From assembly GCA_963971285.1 (NCBI GenBank), contig OZ020251.1:2976001-3040000 (forward strand): 64,000 bases of DNA. Reading direction: 5' to 3'. The stretch comes from Astropecten irregularis (lineage: Eukaryota; Echinodermata; Asteroidea; Paxillosida; Astropectinidae). Positions 10,250 to 22,953 of this stretch are shown in pieces (position 1 is the first letter of the stretch; the number at the start of each line of letters is the position of its first letter). Under the pieces are notes generated by a model. That model searched no databases, was not told where the DNA came from, and saw nothing but the letters and a program-made list of their open reading frames with translations. The position numbers and the translations under genes are program-made.

Positions 10250-10372
10250 CTGGCAGACCTTTGCCTAGACCAGAAACAAGGAGTGACCCTCTTCACTGGT
10301 CTGTCGCAAAGGTTGGGGTAACAACGCCAGGCGGAAAACTGGATAAGTTCTCCTACCCCTCAAATAACTAAG
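10250..10372. repeat. 123-bp structured element, copy 3
   Basis: All three nested stems are intact. Preceded by a (TTA)7-like tract. It sits just past the right end of the 1.1-kb transposon. Confidence 0.8.
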
Positions 10373-10421
10373 TTTTTATTTTATTGAATGAAATTTTCAT
10401 ATCTGCATTTTAAATATAGAT

Positions 10422-10622
10422 TTTTCGCGTCAACTTTGGTTAATATAATAACTAACCAAAATATTCTAGTAAATAACCTCAATTTTTCTAATAATTTTCT
10501 GCAATTTAAATATAGATTTATCGCGTCAACTTTGGTTAATAACTAACCAAAATATATTCTAGTAAATAACCTCAATTTTTCTAATAATTTCAGTGAACGT
10601 CATTGTAACGTTCTAAAATTAA
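10422..10622. repeat. Two disrupted 116-bp units
   Basis: The first unit is cut short after 'ctaataattttctgc' and followed by a second entry of the exit sequence 'tttaaatatagatttatcgcg'. Both have small TA insertions ('ttaatataataac', 'aaaatatattc'). A boundary block (GACCGAATATAGCCCAGTAG) and a (TTA)n tract follow to 10,752. Confidence 0.8.
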
Positions 10623-10752
10623 GACCGAATATAGCCCAGTAGAAAGATGGGCTAATGCTTAACCCTAAGCTTTTCTTGTCTCCATTAATCTGTGGTACTT
10701 TTTATCTTAATGTTGCTTAATTAACCAAATTATTATTATTCTTATTATTAAA

Positions 10753-10875
10753 CTGGCAGACCTTTGCCTAGACCAGAAACAAGGAGTGACCCTCTTCACT
10801 GGTCTGTCGCAAAGATTGGGGTAACAACGCCAGGCGGAAAACTGGAGAAATTCTCCTACCCCTGAAATAACTTAG
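10753..10875. repeat. 123-bp structured element, copy 4
   Basis: The second stem has one mismatch (GCAAAGAT) and the end reads CTTAG instead of CTAAG. Confidence 0.8.
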
Positions 10876-10921
10876 TTTTTATTTTATTGAATGTATTTTT
10901 CATATCTGCATTTTAAATTTA

Positions 10922-13229
10922 GATTTATCGCGTCAACATTGGTTAATAACTAACCAAAATATTCTAGTAAATAACCTAATTTTTTCTAATAATTTCAGTG
11001 AACGTCCTTGTAACGTTCTAAAAGTAAGACCAGATATTATTTATCGCGTCAACTTTGGTTAATAACTAACCAAAATATTGTAGTAAATTACCTAAGTTTT
11101 TCTAATAATTTCAGTGAACGTCCTTGTAACGTTCTAAAAGTAAGACAAGATATTATTTATCGCGTCAACTTTGGTTAATAACTAACCAAAATATTCTAGT
11201 AAATAACCTAAATTTTTCTAATAATTTCAGTGACCGTCCTTGTAACGTTCTAAAAGTAAGACCAGATATTATCTATCTCGTCAACTTTGGTTAATAACTA
11301 ACCAAAATATTCTAGTAAATAACCTAAATTTTTCTAATAATTTCAGTGAACGTCCTTGTAACGTTCTAAAAGTAAGACCAGATATTATTTATCGCGTCAA
11401 CTTTGGTTAATAACTAACCAAAATATTCTAGTAAATAACCTAAATTTTTCTAATAATTTCAGTGAATGTCCTTGTAACGTTCTAAAAGTAAGACCAGATA
11501 TTATTTATCGCGTCAACTTTGATTAATAACTAACCAAAATATTCTAGTTAATAACCTAAATATTTCTAATAATTTCAGTGAACGTCCTTGTAACGTTCTA
11601 AAAGTAAGACCAGACATTATTTATCGCGTCAACTTTGGTTAACAACTAACCAAAATATTCTAGTAAATAACCTAAATATTTCTAATAATTTCAGTGAACG
11701 TCCTAGTAACGTTCTAAAAGTAAGACCAGATATTATTTATCGCGTCAACTTTGGTTAATAACTAACCAAAATATTCTAGTAAATAACCTAAATTTTTCTA
11801 ATAATTTCAGTGAACGTCCTTGTAAAGTTCTAAAAGTAAGACCAGATATTATTTATCGCGTCAACTTTGGTTAATAACTAACCAAAATATTCTAGTTAAT
11901 TACCTAAATTTTCTAATAATTTCAGTGAACGTCCTTGTAACGTTCTAAAAGTAAGACCAGATATTATCTATCTCGTCAACTTTGGTTAATAACTAACCAA
12001 AATATTCTAGAAAATAACCTAAATTTGTCTAATAATTTCAGTGAACGTCCTTGTAACGTTCTAAAAGTAAGACCAGATATTATTTATCGCGTCAACTTTG
12101 GTTAATAACTAACCAAAATATTCTAGTAAATAACCTAAATTTGTCTAATAATTTCAGTGAACGTCCTTGTAACGTTCTAAAAGTAAGACCAGATAATCTA
12201 TCTCGTCAACTTTGGTTAATAACTAACCAAAATATTCTAGAAAATAACCTAAATTTGTCTAATAAGTTCAGTGAACGTCCTTGTAACGTTCTAAAAGTAA
12301 GACCAGATATTATTTATCGCGTCAACTTTGGTTAATAACTAACCAAAATATTCTAGTAAATAACCTAAATTTTTCTAATAATTTCAGTGAACGTCCTTGT
12401 AATGTTCTAAAAGTAAGACCAGATATTATTTATCGCGTCAACTTTGGTTAATAACTAACCAAAATATTCTAGTTAATAACCTAAATTTTCCTAATAATTT
12501 CAGTGAACGTCCTTGTAACGTTCTAAAAGTAAGACCAGATATTATTTATCGCGTCAACTTTGGTTAATAACTAACCAAAATATTCTAGTAAATAACCTAA
12601 ATTTTTCTAATAATTTCAGTGAACGTCCTTGTAACGTTCTAAAAGTAAGATCGGACATTATTTATCGCGTCAACTTTGGTTAATAACTAACCAAAATATT
12701 CTAGTAAATAACCTAAATATTACTAATAATTTCAGTGAACGTCCTTGTAACGTTCTAAAAGTAAGACCACATATTATTTATCGCGTCAACTTTGGTTAAT
12801 AACTAACCAAAATATTCTAATAAATAACCTAAATTTTTCTCATAATTTTAGTGAACGTCCTTGTAACGTTCTAAAAGTAAGACCAGATATTATTTATCGC
12901 GTCAACTTTGGTTAATAACTAACTAAAATAATCTAGTAAATAACCTAAAATTTTCTAATAATTTAAGTGAACGTCCTTGTAACGTTCTAAAAGTAAGACC
13001 AGATATTATTTATCGCGTCAACTTTGGTTAATAACTAACCAAAATATTCTAGTAAATAACCTAAATTTTTCTAATAATTTCAGTGAACGTCAATGTAACG
13101 TTCTAAAAGTAAGACCAGATATTATTTATCGCGTCAACTTTGGTTAATAACTAACCAAAATATTCTAGTAAATAACCTAAAATTTTCTAATAATTTAAGT
13201 GAACGTCATTGTAACGTTCTAAAAGAAAG
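10922..13229. repeat. 116-bp satellite array
   Basis: About 20 monomers that span the junction of the 6.1-kb duplication. Several carry the TATCTATCTCG variant. Runs of in-frame monomers leave a short open frame (12,141-12,335), which I do not consider a gene. Confidence 0.95.
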
Positions 13230-13369
13230 ACCGGATATAACCCAGTAGAAAGAAGGGATAATGCTTAATGGAGACAAGAAAAAGTGGTAGTAAAAATTAA
13301 AAACGTAAAAGTTGCACGCAAAAGCTATATTCTACGAGTTGCATCTAAGCTGCTTTGCATTGCTCACTC

Positions 13370-14267
13370 AGGTGCTTCTTGCTGTCTAGATTTATTAAAT
13401 TGCATCGAGCATCAAAGGTGCTTCTTGCTGTCTAATTTTATTAAATTGCATCGAGCATCAAAGGTGCTTCTTGCTGTCTAGTTTTATTAAATTGCATTGA
13501 GCATCAAAGGTGCTTCTTGCTGTCTAGTTTTATTAAATTGCATCGAGCATCAAAGGTGCTTCTTGCTGTCTAGTTTTATTAAATTGCATCGAGCATCAAA
13601 GGTGCTTCTTGCTGTCTAGTTTTATTAAATTGCATTGAGCATCAAAGGTGCTTCTTGCTGTCTAGTTTTATTAAATTGCATTGAGCATCAAAGGTGCTTC
13701 TTGCTGTCTAATTTTATTAAATTGCATTGAGCATCAAAGGTGCTTCTTGCTGTCTAATTTTATTAAATTGCATCGAGCATCAAAGGTGCTTCTTGCTGTC
13801 TAGATTATTAAATTGCATCGAGCATCAAAGGTGCTTCTTGCTGTCTTATTTTATTAAATTGCATTGAGCATCAAAGGTGCTTCTTGCTGTCTAATTTTAT
13901 TAAATTGCATCGAGCATCAGAGGTGCTTCTTGCTGTCTAGTTTTATTAAATTGCATCGAGCATCAAAGGTGCTTCTTGATGTCTAGTTTTATTAAATTGC
14001 ATCGAGCATCAAAGGTGCTTCTTGCTTTCTAGTTTTATTAAATTGCATTGAGCATCAAAGGTGCTTCTTGCTGTCTAGTTTTATTAAATTGAATCGAGCA
14101 TCAAAGGTGCTTCTTGCTGTCTAGTTTTATTAAATTGCATCGAGCATCAATGGTGCTTCTTGCTGTCTAGTTTTATTAAATTGCATTGAGCATCAAAGGT
14201 GCTTCTTGCTGTCTAGTTTTATTAAATTGCAACAAGCATCAAAGGTGCTTCTTGCTGTCTAGTTTTA
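13370..14267. repeat. 46-bp satellite array, copy 3
   Basis: The 6.1-kb duplicate of the array at 7,255, with the same order of variant monomers. Confidence 0.95.
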
Positions 14268-14542
14268 TTTTATTGAATGTCATTTTCATGTCTGCATTTT
14301 AAATATAGATTATCGCGTCAACTTTATTTAATAACTAACCAAAATATTCTAGTAAATAACCTCAATTTTTTTAATAATTTCAGTGAACGTCATTGTAACG
14401 TTCTAAAAGTAAGACCGAATAAAGCCCAGTAGAAAGATGGGCTAATGCTTAACCCTAAGATTTTCTTGTCTCCATTAATCTGTGGTACCTTTTATCTAAA
14501 CGTTGCTTAATAAAACAAATTATTATTACTATTATTATTAAA

Positions 14543-14665
14543 CTGGCAGACCTTTGCCTAGACCAGAAACAAGGAGTGACCCTCTTCACTGGTCTGTCGC
14601 AAATGTTGGGGTAACAACGCCAGGCGGAAAACTGGAGAAGTTCTCCTACCCCTCAAATAACTAAG
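14543..14665. repeat. 123-bp structured element, copy 5
   Basis: Duplicate of the copy at 8,428, sharing its GCAAATGT stem mismatch. Confidence 0.8.
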
Positions 14666-14736
14666 TTTTTATTTTTTTGAATGTCCTTTTCATGTCTGCA
14701 TTTTAAATATAGATTTATCACGTCAACTTTGGTTAA

Positions 14737-15112
14737 AGGGATTGCATACGTTTGGTAATTTGAGCCTACTCTTTGTTTCAAACCAATATAATTGTGTATA
14801 TATACCATAAAACTAACCTGTGAAAGTTTCACTTCAAAAGGTGGTAGCGTTTTTGAGATTTTGGCTACAAACTAGAGCGGTTATTTCACGCCAGATAACA
14901 GTAAGTCAATAGCTGAGAAGCGTTACGGCCATAACGCTTCTCAGATTCGTAATTTTTGGAGATAAAAAGTGACATATTTTTCCATAACCGCGGTACTTCG
15001 AATTGAAAGTTTCTCAATATGCATTATACTATCCAAAGCAGCTGTAGTTCTCACCAAGTAAGTTTTTATTGCCATAAATTTTCAGAGTCATTACCAAACG
15101 TATGCAATGCCT
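14737..15112. mobile_element. 376-bp TTAA-type MITE, copy 2
   Basis: Segmental duplicate of 8,622-8,997 with the same TTAA flanks (14,733-14,736 and 15,113-15,116), so it arose by duplication and not by a second insertion. Confidence 0.9.
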
Positions 15113-15213
15113 TTAATAACTAACCAAAATATTCTAGTAAACAACCTCATTTTTTCTTATAATTTCAGTGAACGTCATTGTTACGTTCTAAAAGTAAGAC
15201 CGAATATAGCCCA

Positions 15214-16298
15214 CACTCATAGCCAAACTGGAGTCAAGCTTACCTTTCAAACAGAGTCCAGCAACTATGTCTAAAATCACTCTATTTTAAGAGTCAAATG
15301 ACCTCGCCGAAGAGTCTACTATTACTCCTTCTTAAGAGTCATAATGACTCTCCTGACTCTTTGGAAGAGTAATCGTCTATATTATTTTGAGACTCCCCAA
15401 TGGGATTCATTGACTCCCATAACGAGTCGTATAATGACTCTTTGCTTGGAATCAATGCACTGTTTAAAATGGCCACTGATCGGAAGTGCATTGGGCAGTT
15501 GCAGAAATAAACAGATGATTTTCAATCTTCGATCACAATGGATTTTGAAATCGCAAGTAATCAGAGTATGAGTGTGTGTGACTTATTAGCCTTTACTCTT
15601 AATTATTGGTTTCAAAAACACTAGTTATAAATACCACACAATATGAATTTACACTAGGCCTACCATTTGAACGTTTGCTACAAGTAACGGAGTACTATAC
15701 TTGTAATTAGGCCTACAATAATTACTGGAACTTAAAGAGTGTTACTAAATACTGCTATAGACTGCTACTTACTAGACTAGGCCTACACTTGAGACTATAA
15801 TACTTAGGCCTATACTACAGTATCACGCCTGACGAAGTTTATGTCAAAGGCCTAGGCTGATTACATGGCATTTCGGTTGATTTACGGATTAACAAGTAAT
15901 GGCTAATAAGTCACACACACTCATACTCTGATTAATTGCGATTAGCGATAATAATTTTCGGATTGACTAACAAAAAATCAGATTTTTACTCCGCCGATTT
16001 CGGACTGATGTGATACATCTGCATACGAACTGCGACGACACACAATGGCAGATAGCTTAGTAACGTAGACTGGAGACCAGCCATATCAGTTTCGTTGTAA
16101 AAGAGTCCGGTAACAGACTACAGTAGCAACATAATTTATGCGGTAAAAATTGATACAAGTCTACACGAAGCCCGCCACCGAGTACTCTATCAATGGAGTC
16201 ACATTGACTCTACCTCTGTAGTCCACCGACTCTTTGTAAGAGTCTGATGCGATTTACTCTGCTTTAAGAGTCGTTTGAATCCAATTTGGCAATGAGTG
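15214..16298. mobile_element. 1,085-bp GAGTC-type transposon, copy 2
   Basis: Segmental duplicate of 9,099-10,183, with the same nested element and the same missing target stretch. Confidence 0.75.
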
Positions 16299-16364
16299 AA
16301 TATGTGGTACTTTTTATCAAAATGGTGCTTAATTAACCCAATTATTATTATTATTATTATTAAA

Positions 16365-16487
16365 CTGGCAGACCTTTGCCTAGACCAGAAACAAGGAGTG
16401 ACCCTCTTCACTGGTCTGTCGCAAAGGTTGGGGTAACAACGCCAGGCGGAAAACTGGATAAGTTCTCCTACCCCTCAAATAACTAAG
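16365..16487. repeat. 123-bp structured element, copy 6
   Basis: Duplicate of the copy at 10,250. Confidence 0.8.
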
Positions 16488-16867
16488 TTTTTATTTTATT
16501 GAATGAAATTTTCATATCTGCATTTTAAATATAGATTTTTCGCGTCAACTTTGGTTAATATAATAACTAACCAAAATATTCTAGTAAATAACCTCAATTT
16601 TTCTAATAATTTTCTGCAATTTAAATATAGATTTATCGCGTCAACTTTGGTTAATAACTAACCAAAATATATTCTAGTAAATAACCTCAATTTTTCTAAT
16701 AATTTCAGTGAACGTCATTGTAACGTTCTAAAATTAAGACCGAATATAGCCCAGTAGAAAGATGGGCTAATGCTTAACCCTAAGCTTTTCTTGTCTCCAT
16801 TAATCTGTGGTACTTTTTATCTTAATGTTGCTTAATTAACCAAATTATTATTATTCTTATTATTAAA

Positions 16868-16990
16868 CTGGCAGACCTTTGCCTAGACCAGAAACAAGGA
16901 GTGACCCTCTTCACTGGTCTGTCGCAAAGATTGGGGTAACAACGCCAGGCGGAAAACTGGAGAAATTCTCCTACCCCTGAAATAACTTAG
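16868..16990. repeat. 123-bp structured element, copy 7
   Basis: Duplicate of the copy at 10,753, sharing its GCAAAGAT and CTTAG variants. Confidence 0.8.
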
Positions 16991-17038
16991 TTTTTATTTT
17001 ATTGAATGTATTTTTCATATCTGCATTTTAAATTTAGA

Positions 17039-17952
17039 TTTATCGCGTCAACATTGGTTAATAACTAACCAAAATATTCTAGTAAATAACCTAATTTTTT
17101 CTAATAATTTCAGTGAACGTCCTTGTAACGTTCTAAAAGTAAGACCAGATATTATTTATCGCGTCAACTTTGGTTAATAACTAACCAAAATATTGTAGTA
17201 AATTACCTAAGTTTTTCTAATAATTTCAGTGAACGTCCTTGTAACGTTCTAAAAGTAAGACAAGATATTATTTATCGCGTCAACTTTGGTTAATAACTAA
17301 CCAAAATATTCTAGTAAATAACCTAAATTTTTCTAATAATTTCAGTGACCGTCCTTGTAACGTTCTAAAAGTAAGACCAGATATTATCTATCTCGTCAAC
17401 TTTGGTTAATAACTAACCAAAATATTCTAGTAAATAACCTAAATTGTTCTAATAATTTCAGTGAACGTCCTTGTAACGTTCTAAAAGTAAGACCAGATAT
17501 TATTTATCGCGTCAACTTTGGTTAATAACTAACCAAAATATTCTAGTAAATAACCTAAATTTTTCTAATTATTTCAGTGAACGTCCTATTAACGTTCTAA
17601 AAGTAAGACCAGATATTATTTATCGCGTCAACTTTGGTTAATAACTAACCAAAATATTCTAGTTAATAACCTAAATTTTCCTAATAATTTCAGTGAACGT
17701 CCTTGTAACGTTCTAAAAGTAAGACCAGATATTATCTATCTCGTCAACTTTGGTTAATAACTAACCAAAATATTCTAGTAAATAACCTAAATTTTTCTAA
17801 TAATTTCAGTGAACGTCCTTGTTACGTTCTAAAAGTAAGACCAGATATTATTTATCGCGTCAACTTTGGTTAATAACTAACCAAAATATTCTAGTAAATA
17901 ACCTAAATTTTTCTAATAATTTCAGTGAACGTCATTGTAACGTTCTAAAAGA
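17039..17952. repeat. 116-bp satellite array
   Basis: About eight monomers. The first four continue the 6.1-kb duplicate, and from about 17,230 the array belongs to the 3,018-bp duplication. Marker variants are AGACAAGATATT, GTGACCGTCC and 'aaattgttctaat'. Confidence 0.95.
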
Positions 17953-18097
17953 AAGACCGGATATAACCCAGTAGAAAGAAGGGATAATGCTTAATGGGGA
18001 CAAGAAAAAGTGGTAGTAAAAATTACAAACGTAAAAGTTGCACACAAAAGCTATATTCTACGAGGTGCATCTACGCTGCTTTGCAGTGCTCATTAAC

Positions 18098-18727
18098 GCT
18101 GCTTCTTGCTGTCTAGTTTTATTAAATTGCATCGAGCATCAAAGGTGCTTCTTGCTGTCTAGTTTAATTAAATTGAATCGAGCATCAAAGGTGCTTCTTG
18201 CTGTCTAGTTTAATAAAATTGAATCGAGCATCAAAGGTGCTTCTTGCTGTCTAGTTTTATTAAATTGCATCGAGCATCAAAGGTGCTTCTTGCTGTCTAG
18301 TTTTATTAAATTGCATCGAGCATCAAAGGTGCTTCTTGCTGTCTAGTTTTATTAAATTGCATCGAGCATCAAAGGTGCTTCTTGCTGTCTAGTTTTATTA
18401 AATTGCATCGAGCATCAAAGGTGCTTCTTGCCATCTAGTTTTATTAAATTGCATCGAGCATCAAAGGTGCTTCTTGCTGTCTAGTTTTATTAAATTGCAT
18501 CGAGCATCAAGATCAAAGGTGCTTCTTGCTGTCTAGTTTTATTAAATTGCATCGAGCATCAAAGGTGCTTCTTGCTGTCTAGTTTTATTAAATTGCATCG
18601 AGCATCAAAGGTGCTTCTTGCTGTCTAGTTTTATTAAATTGCATTGAGCATCAAAGGTGCTTCTTGCTGTCTAGTTTTATTAAATTGCAACGAGCATCAA
18701 AGGTGCTTCTTGCTGTCTAGTTTTATT
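18098..18727. repeat. 46-bp satellite array, copy 4
   Basis: About 13.7 monomers, including one lengthened by the 6-bp insertion GATCAA near 18,510. Confidence 0.95.
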
Positions 18728-18771
18728 TTATTGAATGTAATTTTCATGTTTTCATGAAAAAATCACATGCT

Positions 18772-18843
18772 GGCTCAGGTGGGATTCAAACCCACGACCT
18801 CCTGCTTACTAGTGCAGGTGCCATACCGCTAGGCCACCGTGCT
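18772..18843 (-). tRNA. tRNA-Thr-like cassette, copy 2
   Basis: Same structure as 1,678-1,749. The B box reads GGTTTGAATCC here, which still fits the consensus. The T-run terminator is kept. Confidence 0.55.
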
Positions 18844-18906
18844 AGCTGGGGTCTGCGGGGAGAATCGAATCCAGTATCGCGGCGAGTACCGCACTGCATA
18901 CTTGAA

Positions 18907-19383
18907 AATGAAAAAGTTTTTGATGAAAGAGTTCATGAACGGAACAAAGAACAGAACGTGGAATGGAACCAAGAACGAAACATGGAACGGAACGTGGATT
19001 GGAACACAGAACAAAATGTAGAAAAAACACAGAACGGAACACAGAGTGGAACGCAGAAAGGGATGCACAACAGAATGCACGACGGAATACAGAACATTTG
19101 AACGCGGAGCGGAACGCAGTATACGGAATGCACAGATCGGAACGAGATTAGAACACGGATATCGGATAATGAAGCACGAAAAAAACACGGGATGACACAT
19201 GCAGAATAATCGCTACCTTCCGCATCCCATTCCTCTTCCCATTCTACGTTCAGTTCCGTGTTTAATTCCACCTTCTGCTCCAAGATCTTTTCCAAGATTC
19301 GTTCCAAGTACCGTTAAAAGTTCCATTCCACGATTTGTTCCATCTACCATTCATTGACTCTTTCATCACTACCTTATTCATCT
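18907..19383. repeat. GAAYNN foldback block, copy 2
   Basis: Nearly identical to 1,813-2,289; the right arm has 'attcgttcc' where copy 1 has 'attcattcc'. Confidence 0.8.
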
Positions 19384-19764
19384 CCATGGGGGCCTATGTC
19401 AATAAACCTGGTAGCAGTCTACGTCCAAGCGAAAAGACCGCTAAGCCCGGTAGACAGCCTACTTCCCGGTGGAAAGACCGGTAAGCCCAGTAGATAGGAC
19501 TCTTCCCGGCAGTAAGACCGGATTAGCCCAGTAGAAAGATTGGCTTATGCCTAATGAAGACAAGAAAAGCTTGCTAGTAAAAATTACAAACGTAAAAGTT
19601 GCACGCAAGAGCTATATTCTACGAGTTGCATCTACGCTGCTTTGCATTGCTCACTAACGCTGCTTACTTAGTTCTAGAAGGAATAGAGAAAGTTAGAGAG
19701 CAGCAGACATCAGAGAAAAGACTGATGTTTAATGATTCTACTGCTTCACCTTATTATTATTAAA

Positions 19765-19887
19765 CTGGCAGACCTTTGCCTAGACCAGAAACAAGGAGTG
19801 ACCCTCTTCACTGGTCTGTCGCAAAGGTTGGGGTAACAACGCCAGGCGGAAAACTGGATAAGTTCTCCTACCCCTCAAATAACTAAG
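19765..19887. repeat. 123-bp structured element, copy 8
   Basis: All three stems intact; short GGATAAGTTCTCC form. Confidence 0.8.
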
Positions 19888-19935
19888 TTTTTATTTTATT
19901 GAATGAAATTTTCATATCTGCATTTTAAATATAGA

Positions 19936-20970
19936 TTTATCGCGTCAACTTTGGTTAATATAATAACTAACCAAAATATTCTAGTAAATAACCTAAAATT
20001 TTCTAATAATTTAAGTGAACGTCCTTGTAACGTTCTAAAAGTAAGACCAGACATTATTTATCGCGTCAAATTTGATTAATAACTAACCAAAATATTCTAG
20101 TAAATAACCTAAAATTTTCTAATAATTTAAGTGAACGTCCTTGTAACGTTCTAAAAGTAAGACCAGATATTATTTATCGCGTCAACTTTGGTTAATAACT
20201 AACTGAAATATTCTAGTAAATAACCTAAATTTTTCTAATAATTTCAGTGAACGTCCTTGTAACGTTCTAAAAGTAAGACAAGATATTATTTATCGCGTCA
20301 ACTTTGGTTAATAACTAACCAAAATATTCTAGTAAATAACCTAAATTTTTCTAATAATTTCAGTGACCGTCCTTGTAACGTTCTAAAAGTAAGACCAGAT
20401 ATTATCTATCTCGTCAACTTTGGTTAATAACTAACCAAAATATTCTAGTAAATAACCTAAATTGTTCTAATAATTTCAGTGAACGTCCTTGTAACGTTCT
20501 AAAAGTAAGACCAGATATTATTTATCGCGTCAACTTTGGTTAATAACTAACCAAAATATTCTAGTAAATAACCTAAATTTTTCTAATTATTTCAGTGAAC
20601 GTCCTATTAACGTTCTAAAAGTAAGACCAGATATTATTTATCGCGTCAACTTTGGTTAATAACTAACCAAAATATTCTAGTTAATAACCTAAATTTTCCT
20701 AATAATTTCAGTGAACGTCCTTGTAACGTTCTAAAAGTAAGACCAGATATTATCTATCTCGTCAACTTTGGTTAATAACTAACCAAAATATTCTAGTAAA
20801 TAACCTAAATTTTTCTAATAATTTCAGTGAACGTCCTTGTTACGTTCTAAAAGTAAGACCAGATATTATTTATCGCGTCAACTTTGGTTAATAACTAACC
20901 AAAATATTCTAGTAAATAACCTAAATTTTTCTAATAATTTCAGTGAACGTCATTGTAACGTTCTAAAAGA
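19936..20970. repeat. 116-bp satellite array
   Basis: About nine monomers between the two 3,018-bp copies. The first has the 'ttaatataataac' expansion also seen at the start of several later arrays. Confidence 0.95.
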
Positions 20971-21115
20971 AAGACCGGATATAACCCAGTAGAAAGAAGG
21001 GATAATGCTTAATGGGGACAAGAAAAAGTGGTAGTAAAAATTACAAACGTAAAAGTTGCACACAAAAGCTATATTCTACGAGGTGCATCTACGCTGCTTT
21101 GCAGTGCTCATTAAC

Positions 21116-21745
21116 GCTGCTTCTTGCTGTCTAGTTTTATTAAATTGCATCGAGCATCAAAGGTGCTTCTTGCTGTCTAGTTTAATTAAATTGAATCGAG
21201 CATCAAAGGTGCTTCTTGCTGTCTAGTTTAATAAAATTGAATCGAGCATCAAAGGTGCTTCTTGCTGTCTAGTTTTATTAAATTGCATCGAGCATCAAAG
21301 GTGCTTCTTGCTGTCTAGTTTTATTAAATTGCATCGAGCATCAAAGGTGCTTCTTGCTGTCTAGTTTTATTAAATTGCATCGAGCATCAAAGGTGCTTCT
21401 TGCTGTCTAGTTTTATTAAATTGCATCGAGCATCAAAGGTGCTTCTTGCCATCTAGTTTTATTAAATTGCATCGAGCATCAAAGGTGCTTCTTGCTGTCT
21501 AGTTTTATTAAATTGCATCGAGCATCAAGATCAAAGGTGCTTCTTGCTGTCTAGTTTTATTAAATTGCATCGAGCATCAAAGGTGCTTCTTGCTGTCTAG
21601 TTTTATTAAATTGCATCGAGCATCAAAGGTGCTTCTTGCTGTCTAGTTTTATTAAATTGCATTGAGCATCAAAGGTGCTTCTTGCTGTCTAGTTTTATTA
21701 AATTGCAACGAGCATCAAAGGTGCTTCTTGCTGTCTAGTTTTATT
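21116..21745. repeat. 46-bp satellite array, copy 5
   Basis: The 3,018-bp duplicate of copy 4, with the same GATCAA insertion. Confidence 0.95.
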
Positions 21746-21789
21746 TTATTGAATGTAATTTTCATGTTTTCATGAAAAAATCACATGCT

Positions 21790-21861
21790 GGCTCAGGTGG
21801 GATTCAAACCCACGACCTCCTGCTTACTAGTGCAGGTGCCATACCGCTAGGCCACCGTGCT
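21790..21861 (-). tRNA. tRNA-Thr-like cassette, copy 3
   Basis: Identical to copy 2, with the GGTTTGAATCC B box. Confidence 0.55.
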
Positions 21862-21924
21862 AGCTGGGGTCTGCGGGGAGAATCGAATCCAGTATCGCGG
21901 CGAGTACCGCACTGCATACTTGAA

Positions 21925-22401
21925 AATGAAAAAGTTTTTGATGAAAGAGTTCATGAACGGAACAAAGAACAGAACGTGGAATGGAACCAAGAACGAAACA
22001 TGGAACGGAACGTGGATTGGAACACAGAACAAAATGTAGAAAAAACACAGAACGGAACACAGAGTGGAACGCAGAAAGGGATGCACAACAGAATGCACGA
22101 CGGAATACAGAACATTTGAACGCGGAGCGGAACGCAGTATACGGAATGCACAGATCGGAACGAGATTAGAACACGGATATCGGATAATGAAGCACGAAAA
22201 AAACACGGGATGACACATGCAGAATAATCGCTACCTTCCGCATCCCATTCCTCTTCCCATTCTACGTTCAGTTCCGTGTTTAATTCCACCTTCTGCTCCA
22301 AGATCTTTTCCAAGATTCGTTCCAAGTACCGTTAAAAGTTCCATTCCACGATTTGTTCCATCTACCATTCATTGACTCTTTCATCACTACCTTATTCATC
22401 T
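21925..22401. repeat. GAAYNN foldback block, copy 3
   Basis: Duplicate of 18,907-19,383. Confidence 0.8.
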
Positions 22402-22782
22402 CCATGGGGGCCTATGTCAATAAACCTGGTAGCAGTCTACGTCCAAGCGAAAAGACCGCTAAGCCCGGTAGACAGCCTACTTCCCGGTGGAAAGACCGGT
22501 AAGCCCAGTAGATAGGACTCTTCCCGGCAGTAAGACCGGATTAGCCCAGTAGAAAGATTGGCTTATGCCTAATGAAGACAAGAAAAGCTTGCTAGTAAAA
22601 ATTACAAACGTAAAAGTTGCACGCAAGAGCTATATTCTACGAGTTGCATCTACGCTGCTTTGCATTGCTCACTAACGCTGCTTACTTAGTTCTAGAAGGA
22701 ATAGAGAAAGTTAGAGAGCAGCAGACATCAGAGAAAAGACTGATGTTTAATGATTCTACTGCTTCACCTTATTATTATTAAA

Positions 22783-22905
22783 CTGGCAGACCTTTGCCTA
22801 GACCAGAAACAAGGAGTGACCCTCTTCACTGGTCTGTCGCAAAGGTTGGGGTAACAACGCCAGGCGGAAAACTGGATAAGTTCTCCTACCCCTCAAATAA
22901 CTAAG
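22783..22905. repeat. 123-bp structured element, copy 9
   Basis: Duplicate of copy 8. Confidence 0.8.
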
Positions 22906-22953
22906 TTTTTATTTTATTGAATGAAATTTTCATATCTGCATTTTAAATATAGA

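Larger units (their letters stand above)
5400..17440. repeat. Large tandem segmental duplication, offset 6,115 bp
   Basis: Two near-identical copies lie side by side, roughly 5,400-11,400 and 11,400-17,440. Matching landmarks (46-bp array, MITE, 1.1-kb transposon, three 123-bp elements) all sit 6,115 bp apart. Upstream of the 46-bp array the offset is 6,001 bp, because the second copy has one more 116-bp unit less 2 bp. I saw only scattered single-base differences, for example 'ttaaatagc' in copy 1 against 'ttaaattgc' in copy 2 near 7,834 and 13,949. The edges fall inside 116-bp arrays and cannot be fixed by eye. Confidence 0.85.
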
